64,000 nucleotides of DNA, taken from Chryseobacterium sp. IHB B 17019 (GTDB taxonomy: Bacteria > Bacteroidota > Bacteroidia > Flavobacteriales > Weeksellaceae). Positions within the stretch are counted from its first letter, which is position 1; every line of letters starts with the position of its first letter. The notes below the pieces were generated by a model, which saw only the letters and a program-made list of their open reading frames with translations, was not told the DNA's origin and searched no databases. This document shows, in pieces, positions 35,063-44,016 of this stretch. Where the stretch lies: positions 310,001 through 374,000 of the forward strand of contig NZ_CP013293.1 of assembly GCF_001456155.1 (NCBI RefSeq), written 5' to 3'. Both the position numbers and the translations under genes were made by a program.

Positions 35063-35971
35063 ATGGCAAACAGTAAACCCTACCGGATAAGTTCCATAAC
35101 GGAAATACACCGTTTGATGGGACTTCCCAAACCTCATCATCCACTGATCAGCATGGTTGACCTGAAAGGTCTGAGAAATGATACGGGTATAGATGCAGTC
35201 ATATTCGACCTGTACGTGATATCTATGAAAAGAGGATGTGACGGCTTGCATTATGGGCAACAGAAATACGATTTTGACGAAGGGCTGATGGCCTTTATGT
35301 CTCCCGGCCAGATACTGCGTGGCGAAGAGAACGGTGTGCCTCCGGACCTGGATGGCTGGATGCTATTCGTACACCCTGACTTTCTCTGGAACACATCACT
35401 TGCTACCAAGATCAGGCGATACGAATACTTTGGTTATGCTACCAGTGAGGCGCTGTTCCTCTCGGATAAGGAGGAGATAGTGATCAATGACCTTGTCAAG
35501 AATATTAAAACTGAATATTATGCCAATATGGATAAGTTCAGCCAGGACATTATTATCTCAAACCTGGAAACCCTGCTGAATTACGCCGAACGTTTTTACC
35601 AGCGCCAGTTCATCACCAGGAAGATTACTAACCATCAGATCTTAAACCAGGTGGAAGAACTCTTAACCACATACCTGAACAACGAAGCGCTGCTTTCCGA
35701 AGGATTGCCAAGCGTGCAATACTTTGCTGACGCATTGAACATATCTGCTAAGTACTTAAGCAGCCTGTTGAAACAACTGACCGGTCAGACGATGCAGCAG
35801 ATCATCCATGAGAAGCTGATCGAGAAGGCCAAGGAAAAGTTGTCTACGACTCGGATGTCTGTAAGTGAGATCGCCTATCAGCTTGGTTTCGAGCATCCCC
35901 AGTCCTTCAATAAGTTATTTAAGAGCAAGACCAAACAAAGCCCGTTGGACTTCCGGCAGTCCTTCAACTGA
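35063..35971 (+). CDS. AraC family transcriptional regulator
   Basis: This 302-residue protein has an N-terminal cupin-like sensing region (GLMAFMSPGQILRGEE, WMLFVHPDFLW) and a C-terminal double helix-turn-helix (about 205-300: YFADALNISAKYLSSLLKQL and VSEIAYQLGFEHPQSFNKLF). The layout is that of one-component activators that bind a small molecule. It is the last gene of the SDR-DUF2147 operon and probably controls it. The ligand is unknown. Confidence 0.9.
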   Translation: MANSKPYRISSITEIHRLMGLPKPHHPLISMVDLKGLRNDTGIDAVIFDLYVISMKRGCDGLHYGQQKYDFDEGLMAFMSPGQILRGEENGVPPDLDGWMLFVHPDFLWNTSLATKIRRYEYFGYATSEALFLSDKEEIVINDLVKNIKTEYYANMDKFSQDIIISNLETLLNYAERFYQRQFITRKITNHQILNQVEELLTTYLNNEALLSEGLPSVQYFADALNISAKYLSSLLKQLTGQTMQQIIHEKLIEKAKEKLSTTRMSVSEIAYQLGFEHPQSFNKLFKSKTKQSPLDFRQSFN

Positions 35972-36046
35972 AATGCCTAGATAATCCTTGAATAAGATGG
36001 AAGGGAAACTCCAACCTGTTTAAAGTATAAACAAATACCAATTGAT

Positions 36047-36054
36047 TAACTTTG
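36047..36054 (+). promoter_or_regulatory. -7 element upstream of the second AraC gene
   Basis: TAACTTTG matches the TAnnTTTG consensus 25 bp before the start codon at 36079. No clear TTG sits at the right distance upstream, so support is partial. Confidence 0.3.
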
Positions 36055-36078
36055 CTTAAATGATAATCGTTAGAAGTT

Positions 36079-36933
36079 ATGCGAAGTAACATTTTTCCTG
36101 AAAATCTGAGTCAAAACAAAGGGCTTTCAATCCGTATTGTTTCCCCGGAATTCGGCCATCTATCGGCCGAGTCCGTAGCCCAATACGGCTCTGCTCAACG
36201 GCTGCCTTATTATTTCTTTCTTTTTGTGCTGCAGGGGAGCAGTCAGGAGGTTATCGACGGGGAAACCATCAAGGTAGGTGAGCATGAGCTTTTATTTGCA
36301 ATGCCCCACCAGCTCAGGCAACTGGCTAAAGCAGGCCATAACGCTGACTATTATAAGCTGGGGTTTGACGATGAGTGCCTTTCGCGATTGCCAAAGAAGT
36401 TACCCTTTTTGCTTAACCCCCTGAATCAGCAAAAAATAAGCTTTCCGCATGATGTGGCACAAAGACTTTGGAATACCTTCAAGATTTTAAATGAACTATT
36501 GCGCAGAGCAGATACGGATCCGGAACTGATCCTGGCGTACCTGAACAGCATGCTTACGGAAATAAACGCCGCTTATTTTGTACTGGATAAAAAGCACAGG
36601 GCAGGGGACCTTGATAAATTTTTAGGGTTCAAGCTATTTGTAGAAGATCATTTTACTGATCAACCTGCCATAACAGAGATCGCAGAAAAGCTGGCCTTAA
36701 GCACGGATTGCCTGTATAGGATTGTAAAACAGCATTCCGGCGTTTCACCTAAAGAATATATCACAGACCGTTTGATCATCGAGGCCAGGCGTAGAATATA
36801 TAATAACCAGCATACGTCGGTAAAGGAACTGGCATATGAGCTTGGCTTTAATGATCCAGGTTATTTTTCGCGTTTGTTTAAGAAAGTGACCGGTAAAACG
36901 GTAGCCGGCTTTTACCGGGATTTGTCCCTTTAA
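36079..36933 (+). CDS. AraC family transcriptional regulator
   Basis: This 284-residue protein has an N-terminal cupin-like domain (YFFLFVLQGSSQEVIDGE, then ELLFAMPHQLRQL) and a C-terminal AraC DNA-binding domain (about 190-284: ITEIAEKLALSTDCLYRIVK and VKELAYELGFNDPGYFSRLF). It differs from the 35063 regulator and is not a recent copy. It sits just upstream of, and in the same direction as, the epimerase gene at 36997, 63 bp away, so it likely regulates that gene. Confidence 0.9.
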   Translation: MRSNIFPENLSQNKGLSIRIVSPEFGHLSAESVAQYGSAQRLPYYFFLFVLQGSSQEVIDGETIKVGEHELLFAMPHQLRQLAKAGHNADYYKLGFDDECLSRLPKKLPFLLNPLNQQKISFPHDVAQRLWNTFKILNELLRRADTDPELILAYLNSMLTEINAAYFVLDKKHRAGDLDKFLGFKLFVEDHFTDQPAITEIAEKLALSTDCLYRIVKQHSGVSPKEYITDRLIIEARRRIYNNQHTSVKELAYELGFNDPGYFSRLFKKVTGKTVAGFYRDLSL

Positions 36934-36996
36934 AAGCGGTTTTTGTCCGGACCATACAATTATATTAGCCCCACCTTTGTCTAAAATAAATAAATT

Positions 36997-37824
36997 ATGG
37001 ACAGACCATTTGGTAAAATATTGGTAACCGGAGCGACCGGTTTAGTGGGTTCAAGGCTTTTGCCCCGCCTTGTTGAAGCAGGATATGATTGTTTCGCACT
37101 GGTACGTGGTAAGGAAGTTGCGGCCGGAGTAACAGCTATAGAAGGCGACTTATTTGACCCTGCAACACTGCACGAAGCGGTGAAAGATGTAAAAGCGATC
37201 ATTCACCTGGCAGCCGTCTTCCGCTCACCTGACACGGACCTGATCTGGAAAAGTAATTTGGAGGGTACGCGCAACCTCATTGCTGCCGCAAAAAACAATG
37301 CCCCGGATGCCCGCTTTATTTTTGCAAGCACCAGTCATGTTTATGATGCAGCCAACCCCCACCCCGGCCGGGAGGACGATGCGCTTAACCCGCAGCATGC
37401 CTATCCTGCCAGCAAAGTTGCTGCGGAAAAGGAGTTGCGTGAAAGCGGATTGAACTGGTCTGTTTTACGTTTTCCATTTGTTTATGGGGATGGTGACGGC
37501 CACCTGGAAGAATTGCCTAAACATGTACTTGCTGCTAAATTTCATCCGGCTATGCGGATGAGTACCATCCACCACCGCGATATTTATACGGCTGTCATCA
37601 TGGCCTTGCAGGGGATCATGGATGGCCGGGTGGTCAATATCGCAGATGAGGCGCCAACCACGCTTTACGAATTACTGCAGCTTGTTGGCGAAACTATGAC
37701 TTCATCCTCAGAACCACTGACGAACCCCTGGTACCTGCATGCTGACGCCTCTCTGGCCCGCGGTTTGGGCTTTCAGGCAACGGTAAGAACCGTGTATCAA
37801 GCGGTAGAGGAAAACCTGCTCTGA
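36997..37824 (+). CDS. NAD-dependent epimerase/dehydratase family protein
   Basis: This 275-residue extended SDR has the nucleotide loop VTGATGLVGSRLL at the N-terminus, IIHLAAVFRSP after strand four, a Ser/Thr-rich FASTSHVYD, and the catalytic Tyr/Lys in HAYPASKVAAE. The C-terminal part is short, as in small atypical extended SDRs acting on sugars or small ketones. It is the probable target of the AraC gene upstream. Substrate unknown. Confidence 0.88.
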   Translation: MDRPFGKILVTGATGLVGSRLLPRLVEAGYDCFALVRGKEVAAGVTAIEGDLFDPATLHEAVKDVKAIIHLAAVFRSPDTDLIWKSNLEGTRNLIAAAKNNAPDARFIFASTSHVYDAANPHPGREDDALNPQHAYPASKVAAEKELRESGLNWSVLRFPFVYGDGDGHLEELPKHVLAAKFHPAMRMSTIHHRDIYTAVIMALQGIMDGRVVNIADEAPTTLYELLQLVGETMTSSSEPLTNPWYLHADASLARGLGFQATVRTVYQAVEENLL

Positions 37825-37950
37825 TAACTTGTCCAATTTGGTTTAATAATAAATCACACATACGAGATATAAATTAAATTATTATATTTACATAGCGGTC
37901 ATAATCATGTTCAAAGTGTTTGAACAAACTTGAATGCAATCGCGCTAACT

Positions 37951-38469
37951 ATGAATAAAATTACATTAAGACCCTTAGCAGGAATTACAATAGGTGAAAA
38001 GGAAATAAACTTTGGTCAAACAAAGCATGACGTTATAGGTTTGCTTGGCAATCCTGACCATGTAGAAGAAAGCCAAATCTTTTATGATAATCTGAACGTA
38101 AGATTTGATCTCGATGAGGATGGTCTACTCGAATTTATCGAATGCCAGGGCCCATATCCCGAAAATTCTATATTCGATATTTACGGTGTAAACCCGTTTA
38201 AACTTAAGGACAATGAACTTGTCGATTTATTGACAGATAAAAATAGCGGGGAAATCGATGGTTTTGAAGCACCATATTGTTATTCTTTTTTAGAAATTTC
38301 AGTCGGTATCTGGAGAGCATCCGTTCCCGCAGATATTGAATCTATTGTTGCCGAAATGAAAAATGAGGGAACCTATGAAGAATCCAAAGGATTAATGGAC
38401 ATGGATTTAGAAAAAACAAAATATTTCTGGACTGTGGCTGTTGGAAAACCAGATTATTATAAAATATAA
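37951..38469 (+). CDS. Possible immunity-type protein, unknown family
   Basis: I start at ATG 37951 (MNKITLRPLAGITIG); the frame opens earlier with TTG. The 172-residue cytoplasmic protein has no signal; it is acidic with FGQTKHDVIGLLGNPDHVEE near the start and a C-terminal ESKGLMDMDLEKTKYFW. Proteins of this acidic, globular kind cluster with polymorphic-toxin immunity genes, and it is the first of a run of five genes with that character. I do not recognise the exact family, so the role is inferred from context. Confidence 0.55.
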   Translation: MNKITLRPLAGITIGEKEINFGQTKHDVIGLLGNPDHVEESQIFYDNLNVRFDLDEDGLLEFIECQGPYPENSIFDIYGVNPFKLKDNELVDLLTDKNSGEIDGFEAPYCYSFLEISVGIWRASVPADIESIVAEMKNEGTYEESKGLMDMDLEKTKYFWTVAVGKPDYYKI

Positions 38470-38474
38470 AAGAT

Positions 38475-39224
38475 ATGCATTTATGGCTTGGAACCTTTGG
38501 TTCAAAAAAGGAGTTTGATAAATATCTGGACCAGAAAAGATACCTGAAATCATGGGCAGTTTACGACCATAAACCACCTACCGGAAACGAAGCAGAAGAT
38601 GCGGAGCCCGTTCCGGAACTCCGTTGTGATTTCTGCAAGGAACTCGACTTAGATACCTATGATGAAGATCTTATCGTCATGAAGTATTATAAAACACCTG
38701 TTGACTATAAAAAGGTTGCCCATGATATTCTTGTTGATGAGCAAGAATTTGCTGCTTTATGTAAAAAATATAAGGTTAGTGCTTTTAATTCAATTATAGC
38801 CTATGAAGACTGCGGCTTAAATGGAAAAGCAGCTTTAGGTTCACAGACGGTAAAATATATCGGAAAACTACCGGCGGCTTCTAATGAAAATTTATCTGGT
38901 GGTTCTTCTTTCCATTATTTATGGGTAGGTGAAAGCAAACTGGATAAAAAAAGTATCCTGGGGCTGGCAGGGATTGACAAGGGCAAAGTTGTAAAGCTTA
39001 CCTATTACCATGCTGCCAAAAGCGGTAAACTGGACGAAATACTGATTCTTCAGGTTGAGGAGTATGGTGTTGCCGAAAAAATGGTACTGAAAGCAGATGA
39101 AATGAAGATTGTTACCGCCAGATCGATGCTTGATCTGGTTGTAAAAGGTAGCCTTAAAGTAGATGGGGAAATTGTAGCTGATGCTTTGGGAATGAAATAC
39201 ATCGGAAAGTTCGGTTCCCACTAA
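38475..39224 (+). CDS. Imm22-like immunity family protein with a second domain
   Basis: This 249-residue protein starts MHLWLGTFGSKKEFDKYLDQ, the pattern of immunity protein 22, and ends its first domain near residue 125. A second half opens with another YLWVGESKLDKKSILGLAGI stretch, which resembles a partial internal repeat or a different immunity module. It begins 5 bp after the preceding gene, so they are co-transcribed. Immunity proteins bind and block a matching toxin; no toxin gene is seen here. Confidence 0.6.
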   Translation: MHLWLGTFGSKKEFDKYLDQKRYLKSWAVYDHKPPTGNEAEDAEPVPELRCDFCKELDLDTYDEDLIVMKYYKTPVDYKKVAHDILVDEQEFAALCKKYKVSAFNSIIAYEDCGLNGKAALGSQTVKYIGKLPAASNENLSGGSSFHYLWVGESKLDKKSILGLAGIDKGKVVKLTYYHAAKSGKLDEILILQVEEYGVAEKMVLKADEMKIVTARSMLDLVVKGSLKVDGEIVADALGMKYIGKFGSH

Positions 39225-39230
39225 AATGCT

Positions 39231-40073
39231 ATGAAAACTATGGAGCACAAGAAAATAATAAACCATTTTAACAAACAGATAAATAAGACCAAAAAAGAAG
39301 GAGTAAGCCGGGGAGAAATTGAACAATATTATGATCTGATTAAGCAAAGCATTGAAGATGATATCAAAGAAGGTTTCAAAGAAACAATTGCACGGAATCT
39401 GACATTGGGAATTGGTGTTCATTCTGGAGAATATCCCAAGCACCTGATTTTGAATGGTGAAACGAACGGATGGAAATACATTACCCGATACCTGTTATGG
39501 CAACAGCACATTTTACAGCAGCTTTTCAACTACAAAGAGGTAACGCCAAGATCAATTGGGCCAATCATCGCACTGGCAGTTCTCTGGGGAATGAGCGAAC
39601 TTGCAAGAAGCTCAAGAAATTATTTTCAATTGTTGTTTGAAGATAACAGAGAGAAATATAAAAAAAGCGAAACGCATCATTTATTTATAGCAATTTTATA
39701 TGATCTGAAAGAAACAAAATCAATCAATCAACAACTGTATTCAGCTTTCCCGGAAGAAAATATTTATAAAAGGTTTTTGGATAATTGGTCGACAGCAGAT
39801 GCAGGGTTGCTAAGTGAACTGCTTTTTGAGCTTTGTGATTTCCATCTCTATAGTGCAATGGATTTAAAGAATAAATTTTCTGAGATTCTCTCGTTGGATT
39901 ATATTCCATACGAGATCAGGTTGATCGAAAAAATCAGGGATGAACAGGGGTTAATCAACGTTAAAATCGATCACCCATTAATGAAAAGCCAGTTGGCAGA
40001 TATTCCTGTATCTGCTTATGGATGGGATTTGTCAAATGATGAAGTGTATCAGTTTTTAATCAGAAGAGAATAA
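39231..40073 (+). CDS. Unknown helical protein in the immunity-like cluster
   Basis: This 280-residue protein is cytoplasmic and mostly helical (IINHFNKQINKTKKEGV, TPRSIGPIIALAVLWGMSEL), without a known motif. It starts 6 bp after the Imm22-like gene. I do not recognise the family, although a helical scaffold of this size is common among immunity proteins. It is full length with a good ATG and no sign of decay. Confidence 0.55.
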   Translation: MKTMEHKKIINHFNKQINKTKKEGVSRGEIEQYYDLIKQSIEDDIKEGFKETIARNLTLGIGVHSGEYPKHLILNGETNGWKYITRYLLWQQHILQQLFNYKEVTPRSIGPIIALAVLWGMSELARSSRNYFQLLFEDNREKYKKSETHHLFIAILYDLKETKSINQQLYSAFPEENIYKRFLDNWSTADAGLLSELLFELCDFHLYSAMDLKNKFSEILSLDYIPYEIRLIEKIRDEQGLINVKIDHPLMKSQLADIPVSAYGWDLSNDEVYQFLIRRE

Positions 40074-40110
40074 TTACGAATAGTTTTACATAATACCAAT
40101 TCTGAGCCGC

Positions 40111-41196
40111 ATGAGAATACTGTATATCATTCCTGTTATCGCAATACTGGTTTTGCTTTACTATGTGGTGTCTAGTAACAGAGCAGGAATTAACGATGAG
40201 CTTCCTAAAAGATTTATACAGTACCACCCTTTGGATAGTTTAAAATCGATTAAGAGTGGAGCCGCCACATTGAATCTGCTGGTTGAAAGCACTGAGGACA
40301 TTGAGTCTTTTTTAACACCAGAAAATAATATTATCCTCTCTATTGTTCCAGATAAAGAAGAAAAATTCTTTTTTAAGCTCAATCCCGAAGGCCAGGTAAT
40401 CGATTCGTTAAAATTAAATTCCGATGCCGGGGATATCGCATTTCTAAAAGGGTTCATTATAAATATGAAGACTCATCGATATCACCTGTGGAGCTTTAAC
40501 GGCAGTAAATTACCGATCAAAATCACCGCTCAAAATGCAGATTTTAAATGGGACATAGAAAAGCAGCGCAAACAGCTTACAGACATAGCCAGAAAATCAA
40601 ATACCGTCCGCGTAGATTATGAAAAAAGTAATACTGCGCCCTATAAACCCGATAGTGAGGGCCTACGGACTGCCCAGGTGGCTACACATTATTCGGTAAT
40701 CACTTACTGTATCAACGATGTCTGCTTTCAGTTCTACACCACTTTAGATGTAAGTAAACAATTCCCCTGGTCTTACAGGGAGAAGATGCTATGGAATAAT
40801 CTCTTTAAACGGATCAATAAAGAGGCGATTTCTGAAGTGGAGATCAGCAAAACACCTTACATCAAATATTGGTATTTTCAAAAGCTCAAGCGGGAAGAGG
40901 TCCAATTTTCAGGCGGGGGCGGCAATGCGCCAGGCTTTAGGGAGATCCTATATCATGGAAATCTATATACCGATGTGGTTTTTAATAAAGATACACTTAG
41001 GCTCAGGGAGTTCATGTACCTCAATGAAGAATCGCACACCTCGGATATAGAAATCGATGGAAAAAATATCGGTGCACTCTCCAAAAATAAAGAACAGCCA
41101 ACCCAGGATATCAGGGGTTACCTGTATTATACCAATGAAAAATTGCACTATGCCCTTTTTACCAATAACGATAAGAAAGTTTACCTGATTAAATAG
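40111..41196 (+). CDS. Membrane-anchored protein of unknown function
   Basis: This 361-residue protein has one N-terminal membrane segment (ILYIIPVIAILVLLYYVV) and a large beta-rich outside domain with YSVITYCINDVCFQFYTTL, so it should face the periplasm. It differs from the cytoplasmic genes before it but is on the same strand 37 bp away. No enzymatic motif is visible. It may be a separate unit that happens to follow the cluster, or a periplasmic immunity protein. Confidence 0.6.
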   Translation: MRILYIIPVIAILVLLYYVVSSNRAGINDELPKRFIQYHPLDSLKSIKSGAATLNLLVESTEDIESFLTPENNIILSIVPDKEEKFFFKLNPEGQVIDSLKLNSDAGDIAFLKGFIINMKTHRYHLWSFNGSKLPIKITAQNADFKWDIEKQRKQLTDIARKSNTVRVDYEKSNTAPYKPDSEGLRTAQVATHYSVITYCINDVCFQFYTTLDVSKQFPWSYREKMLWNNLFKRINKEAISEVEISKTPYIKYWYFQKLKREEVQFSGGGGNAPGFREILYHGNLYTDVVFNKDTLRLREFMYLNEESHTSDIEIDGKNIGALSKNKEQPTQDIRGYLYYTNEKLHYALFTNNDKKVYLIK

Positions 41197-41501
41197 TCGC
41201 CATTCCCCTTTATTGTTGTAATTTGAATTTAGGATAATCTTTTGAAAAAAATTATAAAATAGATTACTTGGTAATGCTCGAAGCTCAACGTTTAGCAGGA
41301 ACTAATGTTGATTTTTGTTTAAGCTTCCAGAAAATGACAGATAATGAAATCACGGTATTAATTGATAAAGCCATAATTAATTACACATACCAGAAGATTG
41401 AGGGTTCAACTGATAAGTTAACACCTGGTTTCTACTCTCATCTATTTATTTCTATTTATTGATTGACCTAATTTAAGTTGGATAAAAACGAATTTAAGAT
41501 T

Positions 41502-41834
41502 ATGAAAATAGATCAAGGAGTGTACCTTCTCAATGACGAAGAGGGAGAGGAAGGTTATTTTAATGGAACATTATTAAAGTATCTATTTATAGTAACGAAC
41601 AAGGATGACCTTTTGATTGCCTTAAAAGACTGGGCAAATGATAGGTTTGCTGCGTGCAAAGTTGCCGATATTAAATTAACCAGATTAGGAAATTATCAAA
41701 TCAAGGTTCAAGTTAAGGATTGGACTGATGACGAAATTCAGGAAATGGAATTGTACTTAATTAGAATTCCAACAGCGTCCGAATGGTCAAAATTGGGTTA
41801 CTGGAACCATCAGCGTTTTTTTAGGATAGAATAA
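41502..41834 (+). CDS. Small cytoplasmic protein, possible immunity type
   Basis: I start at ATG 41502 (MKIDQGVYLLNDEEGEEGYF); an in-frame TTG at 41478 is less likely. The 110-residue acidic protein has LKDWANDRFAACKVADIKLT and VKDWTDDEIQEMELYLIRIP, alternating strands and helices. It has no signal or known motif, like the other genes of the run from 37951. The gene is intact. The short frame 41268-41462 before it is doubtful. Confidence 0.5.
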   Translation: MKIDQGVYLLNDEEGEEGYFNGTLLKYLFIVTNKDDLLIALKDWANDRFAACKVADIKLTRLGNYQIKVQVKDWTDDEIQEMELYLIRIPTASEWSKLGYWNHQRFFRIE

Positions 41835-41878
41835 ATCCTAATTTCGTTGGGGCCAGTAATTCTTAAAAAACGAAAAAT

Positions 41879-42056
41879 ATGAAGGAATATCTATCGGTTT
41901 TAAGCGGATCAATATGGATTTTGGTTATTGTTCTGGCTTTTATCTTTTGGCCACGGAAATAATAATGCCAGTGGAATTATACTATCCTTTATTGTGCTGG
42001 TTATAAAGATTTTCACATTGGCTATTCTCATTTTAATCGTCCAGCAAACTTTTTAG
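41879..42056 (+). pseudogene. Frameshifted two-helix membrane peptide
   Basis: The first frame reads MKEYLSVLSGSIWILVIVLA then FIFWPRK and stops at 41960; the next frame continues NNNASGIILSFIVLVIKIF then TLAILILIVQQTF to a stop at 42054. Together they would be a small protein with two membrane segments. One base change near 41950 joins them. Support is weak. The 42057-42245 gap before the integrase end shows nothing else. Confidence 0.3.
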
Positions 42057-42245
42057 ACAAAGACCAACGTTGTCCTTTAGCGTTTGGAAAGTCGTTTAAT
42101 TGAGAATGCAGAAAAATGAAAAAGGAGCAGAATTAAGTATCATACTCCTTAAATTTTTCAGCAACACTGCTGCTGTAATGCAAGTTCTGACTTGCTATTT
42201 GTTTCATTAACTTATACCTGTAACTAGTGTGGCAGCAAGTTTTAA

Positions 42246-43637
42246 TTAAGCTTTTATTTGGGATTTCAGTGAGACTAGCCTGTTTTCGAACTGCACTAGT
42301 CTTTGTTCTATAGAACTTCCAGAATCGTGAGTTTTTATGGTGCCATTCTTTAAATCATTTAACTCATTTTCCAGCTTTTGAATTAGATCTGATATGCATA
42401 AAGCTTCATTCGTGGTTGCAGGCTTCGTTAATCTTTCAGCTAGTTTTGTCATTTCGTTAGCAACAGCTTCTTGCTCAGTGATCGCGTAATCTTCCGTCTG
42501 TTTCACGGAACTATGTCCCAGCATTTCTTTTACAATGGATATAGGTACACCGTTATTAAGTGTAACAGTACTTGCAAATGTGCGCCTTGCCTTGTGAGTA
42601 TTGAGAGCAGCATCTATATTGCAAAGAGTAGCAATCTCTTTCAAGTAGGCATTCATCTTCTGATTGGATTTTACCGGCAATACTGAGTTGCGTTGAATAC
42701 AAATAGGATGCGACTGATACTTTTCCAGAATCTCCAGCGCTTTTGGCAGTAGCGGTATGTCTGTCCTGGCTTTTGACTTCTGTCTAGAACTCATAATCCA
42801 AAGTCTGCCGTCGTCTCCTTCTTTTATGTCATGTTTTTTAAGTTGGAAGGCATCAATATAGGCCAGACCGGTGTAACATTGAAATACAAAAATGTCCCTA
42901 ATTGTTGCCAATCTTTCATTCTCAAAGCTCTTATCTTCAAGACTTCGTAATTCAGCTCTAGTTAGCGGCTTTTTTTTAGGCTTAGTCATTTTCCCTTTAA
43001 AAAGTTTGAAGGGGTCCTTCGGAAGAATATCTTTGGCTACGGCATCTAGAATAATCTTTTTAAAATTCCGAATGTATTTCAAAGACGTATTGTTGCCGCA
43101 TTTTCTGACTGTTCTCAAATAAAATTCATAGTCCTTAATAAATTCATAATTAAGCTCCCAAAACTCAATATCATCTCTTTGGAATTTGAAAAGAAGGAAT
43201 TCCTGCACATGGGATCTGGCAGTGACATATCTTTTATATGTCCCCTCAGCATATTCGCCAGGCACGAGTAGCTTCATTCTGTCGTTATGTTTCTGAAATT
43301 CTTCTAAAACTTTTAGATTTAACGGGTTTTTACCTTTCACAAAATCAATAATGGATAATGCCGTAATCTTTCTTCCGGCTTTTATCAGTTCTGTTTTGTA
43401 GTTGTTAATCTTGGTTGTTAAAGTTTCGAGGAAATGATTAAGACTTCTCGCGTCTTCTTTGTTTCCCGACGCCTTTTCATGGGCCTGATCCCACCTTGTC
43501 ACATCCCACTTTCGCTTAGTCGACGTTTCCTTTGGTACCCCATCTACGGTTACCCTTACATAAACATATCTGAGATTTTCAGATTTTCCTGATTGGCTCT
43601 TCAAAAAGAAGTTTAGCCCATAACTGTGTTCTAGCAT
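42246..43637 (-). CDS. Tyrosine recombinase (site-specific integrase)
   Basis: This 463-residue phage-type integrase has an N-terminal Arm DNA-binding domain (about 1-90, starting with YGLNFFLKSQSGKS), a SAM-like core-binding domain (about 105-205), and a catalytic domain from about 215. Catalytic residues appear in order: Arg in CYTGLAYIDA context, HKARRTFAS carrying His-x-x-Arg, then a LGHSS His and Tyr in VKQTEDYAI. A C-terminal coiled tail (about 405-463) is typical of Bacteroidota elements. It lies directly beside the tRNA-Ser 3' end, the usual place for the integrase of a conjugative or mobilisable element. Transcription runs into the element. Confidence 0.93.
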   Translation of the reverse strand: MLEHSYGLNFFLKSQSGKSENLRYVYVRVTVDGVPKETSTKRKWDVTRWDQAHEKASGNKEDARSLNHFLETLTTKINNYKTELIKAGRKITALSIIDFVKGKNPLNLKVLEEFQKHNDRMKLLVPGEYAEGTYKRYVTARSHVQEFLLFKFQRDDIEFWELNYEFIKDYEFYLRTVRKCGNNTSLKYIRNFKKIILDAVAKDILPKDPFKLFKGKMTKPKKKPLTRAELRSLEDKSFENERLATIRDIFVFQCYTGLAYIDAFQLKKHDIKEGDDGRLWIMSSRQKSKARTDIPLLPKALEILEKYQSHPICIQRNSVLPVKSNQKMNAYLKEIATLCNIDAALNTHKARRTFASTVTLNNGVPISIVKEMLGHSSVKQTEDYAITEQEAVANEMTKLAERLTKPATTNEALCISDLIQKLENELNDLKNGTIKTHDSGSSIEQRLVQFENRLVSLKSQIKA

Positions 43638-43797
43638 AGTTCAACAATTTTTAGTGTTAATAAAGTTGAATTAATAGCGTTCAGTATTGGATCAAGATGA
43701 ATTCTGTGGCTATTTTTGGCGTCAAAAGGAATAGCCACAGATTTGCCATAAAGATTATAGCAATTTTGAAAATTTTGGCATATTCTCTTAAAAGTAA

Positions 43798-43828
43798 AAG
43801 CCTACAATTTTTGAAAAATTGTAGGCTT
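43798..43828 (-). terminator. Long hairpin terminator downstream of tRNA-Ser
   Basis: AAGCCTACAATTTTT (43798-43812) pairs perfectly with AAAAATTGTAGGCTT (43814-43828). Read on the minus strand a T-rich run (TTTTACTTTT) follows, so it fits as the terminator of the leftward tRNA-Ser transcript. It is also close to the expected att site. Confidence 0.7.
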
Positions 43829-43869
43829 AATAAGCTTTTCTACACTAATAACAGATCTTCTCAGTGTAT

Positions 43870-43895
43870 TTCTGCAGAAAGGAAGGGATTCGAAC
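43870..43895. other. Probable integration site (att) at the tRNA-Ser 3' end
   Basis: The integrase lies about 240 bp from the 3' end of the tRNA gene with no gene in between. Integrases of this kind recombine at the T-arm/acceptor end of tRNA genes and restore the gene, so the crossover should fall within this stretch. The second copy should lie left of the window; I see no other copy inside. Confidence 0.45.
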
Positions 43896-43961
43896 CCTCG
43901 ATACAGTTACCCGTATACTACCTTTCCAGGGTAGCTCCTTCAACCACTCGGACACCTTTCT
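43875..43961 (-). tRNA. tRNA-Ser (anticodon GGA)
   Basis: The minus strand folds as a class II tRNA of 87 nt. The acceptor AGAAAGG pairs with CCTTTCT, the D-arm region reads TCCGAGTGGTTGAAGGA, the anticodon loop is CTGGAAA within TACCCTGGAAAGGTA giving GGA, a long variable arm follows (GTATACGGGTAACTGTATC), and the T-arm is GAGGGTTCGAATCCCTTC. CCA is not encoded, as usual in this phylum. It marks the border between the mobile element (left) and the chromosome (right). Confidence 0.95.
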
Positions 43962-44016
43962 AATTGAGATTGCAAAAATACTCTAATTTCTTGAATTAGC
44001 AAATTTTCTGATGCAA

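Noticed and set aside
41268-41462. 64-aa ORF before the small acidic gene
   Set aside because: TTG start, low-complexity end and no recognisable pattern; kept out of the gene list.
43697-43963. 88-aa plus-strand ORF ending in ERKGFEPSIQLPV...
   Set aside because: Its last third is the antisense reading of tRNA-Ser; this is a well-known false ORF type.
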